Positions 6,011-6,037 of a stretch of 6,037 bases of DNA are shown here, piece after piece. The stretch's first letter is position 1, and each line of letters begins with the position of its first letter. The notes under the pieces were generated by a model. That model saw only the letters and a list, made by a program, of their open reading frames with translations. It made no database searches and was not told where the DNA came from. Source of the stretch: an uncultured Oscillospiraceae bacterium (GTDB lineage Bacteria > Bacillota > Clostridia > Oscillospirales > Oscillospiraceae); the NCBI GenBank assembly GCA_934561725.1, contig CAKTGW010000076.1, forward strand, positions 1 to 6,037, read 5' to 3'. A program made the position numbers and the translations under genes.

Positions 6011-6037
6011 TTGCTCAGCCTCGCCGTCATGTAATTG
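6007..6037 (-). CDS. Possible 3' end of an upstream operon gene (partial)
   Basis: On the minus strand a frame open to the window edge ends NYMTARLSK and then TGA (6009-6007). The TGA overlaps the mpg start as ATGA, the same junction style as malQ/glgP. Only nine residues are visible, so no family can be named; a glycogen gene would be a guess from context. The frame could also be chance. Confidence 0.4.
   Translation of the reverse strand, partial: NYMTARLSK

Noticed and set aside
4762..6034. Two long plus-strand frames (4762-5517 and 5447-6034) opposite malQ and mpg
   Set aside because: Both are antisense to genes with intact catalytic motifs, and neither product resembles a known protein.

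Overview
The window looks like a stretch of chromosome from a Gram-positive, moderately GC-rich member of the Clostridia. A gut Oscillospiraceae/Ruminococcaceae-type bacterium is my best guess, but it is an inference only. The reasons are strong AAGGAGG-like ribosome binding sites, tightly packed operons, clostridial-style glycogen genes and a preQ1 riboswitch. I see no mobile elements, CRISPR arrays, rRNA or tRNA. All genes are ordinary families; the most informative part is the non-coding region at 1424-1639.

Layout from left to right. The 3' end of a plus-strand HpcH/HpaI-type aldolase gene (1-656) enters from the left edge. A bidirectional intrinsic terminator (687-726) separates it from a convergent minus-strand gene, yhhQ (731-1423), which encodes a membrane transporter for queuosine precursors. 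Reading in the minus direction, the leader of yhhQ holds a complete set of signals: a sigma-A-type promoter (1595-1567), a preQ1-I riboswitch aptamer (1548-1510) and a structured expression platform that can expose or hide the yhhQ ribosome binding site (1511-1431). The strong terminator of the next operon (1634-1600) lies immediately upstream of this promoter.

The rest is one minus-strand operon: a possible gene end at the right edge (6037-6007), mpg (3-methyladenine DNA glycosylase, 6010-5492), malQ (4-alpha-glucanotransferase, 5487-3976) and glgP (glycogen/maltodextrin phosphorylase, 3979-1640). The junctions are a 4-base overlap, a 4-base gap and a 4-base overlap, so these genes are very probably co-transcribed and translationally coupled. 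MalQ and GlgP work together: the phosphorylase shortens alpha-1,4-glucan chains to glucose-1-phosphate, and the glucanotransferase rebuilds short maltodextrins into chains long enough to be phosphorolysed. A DNA repair glycosylase in the same operon is the unexpected member.

Functionally the window therefore joins glycogen/maltodextrin breakdown, a queuosine-precursor salvage unit controlled by its own ligand class, and a probably highly expressed aldolase of uncertain substrate.
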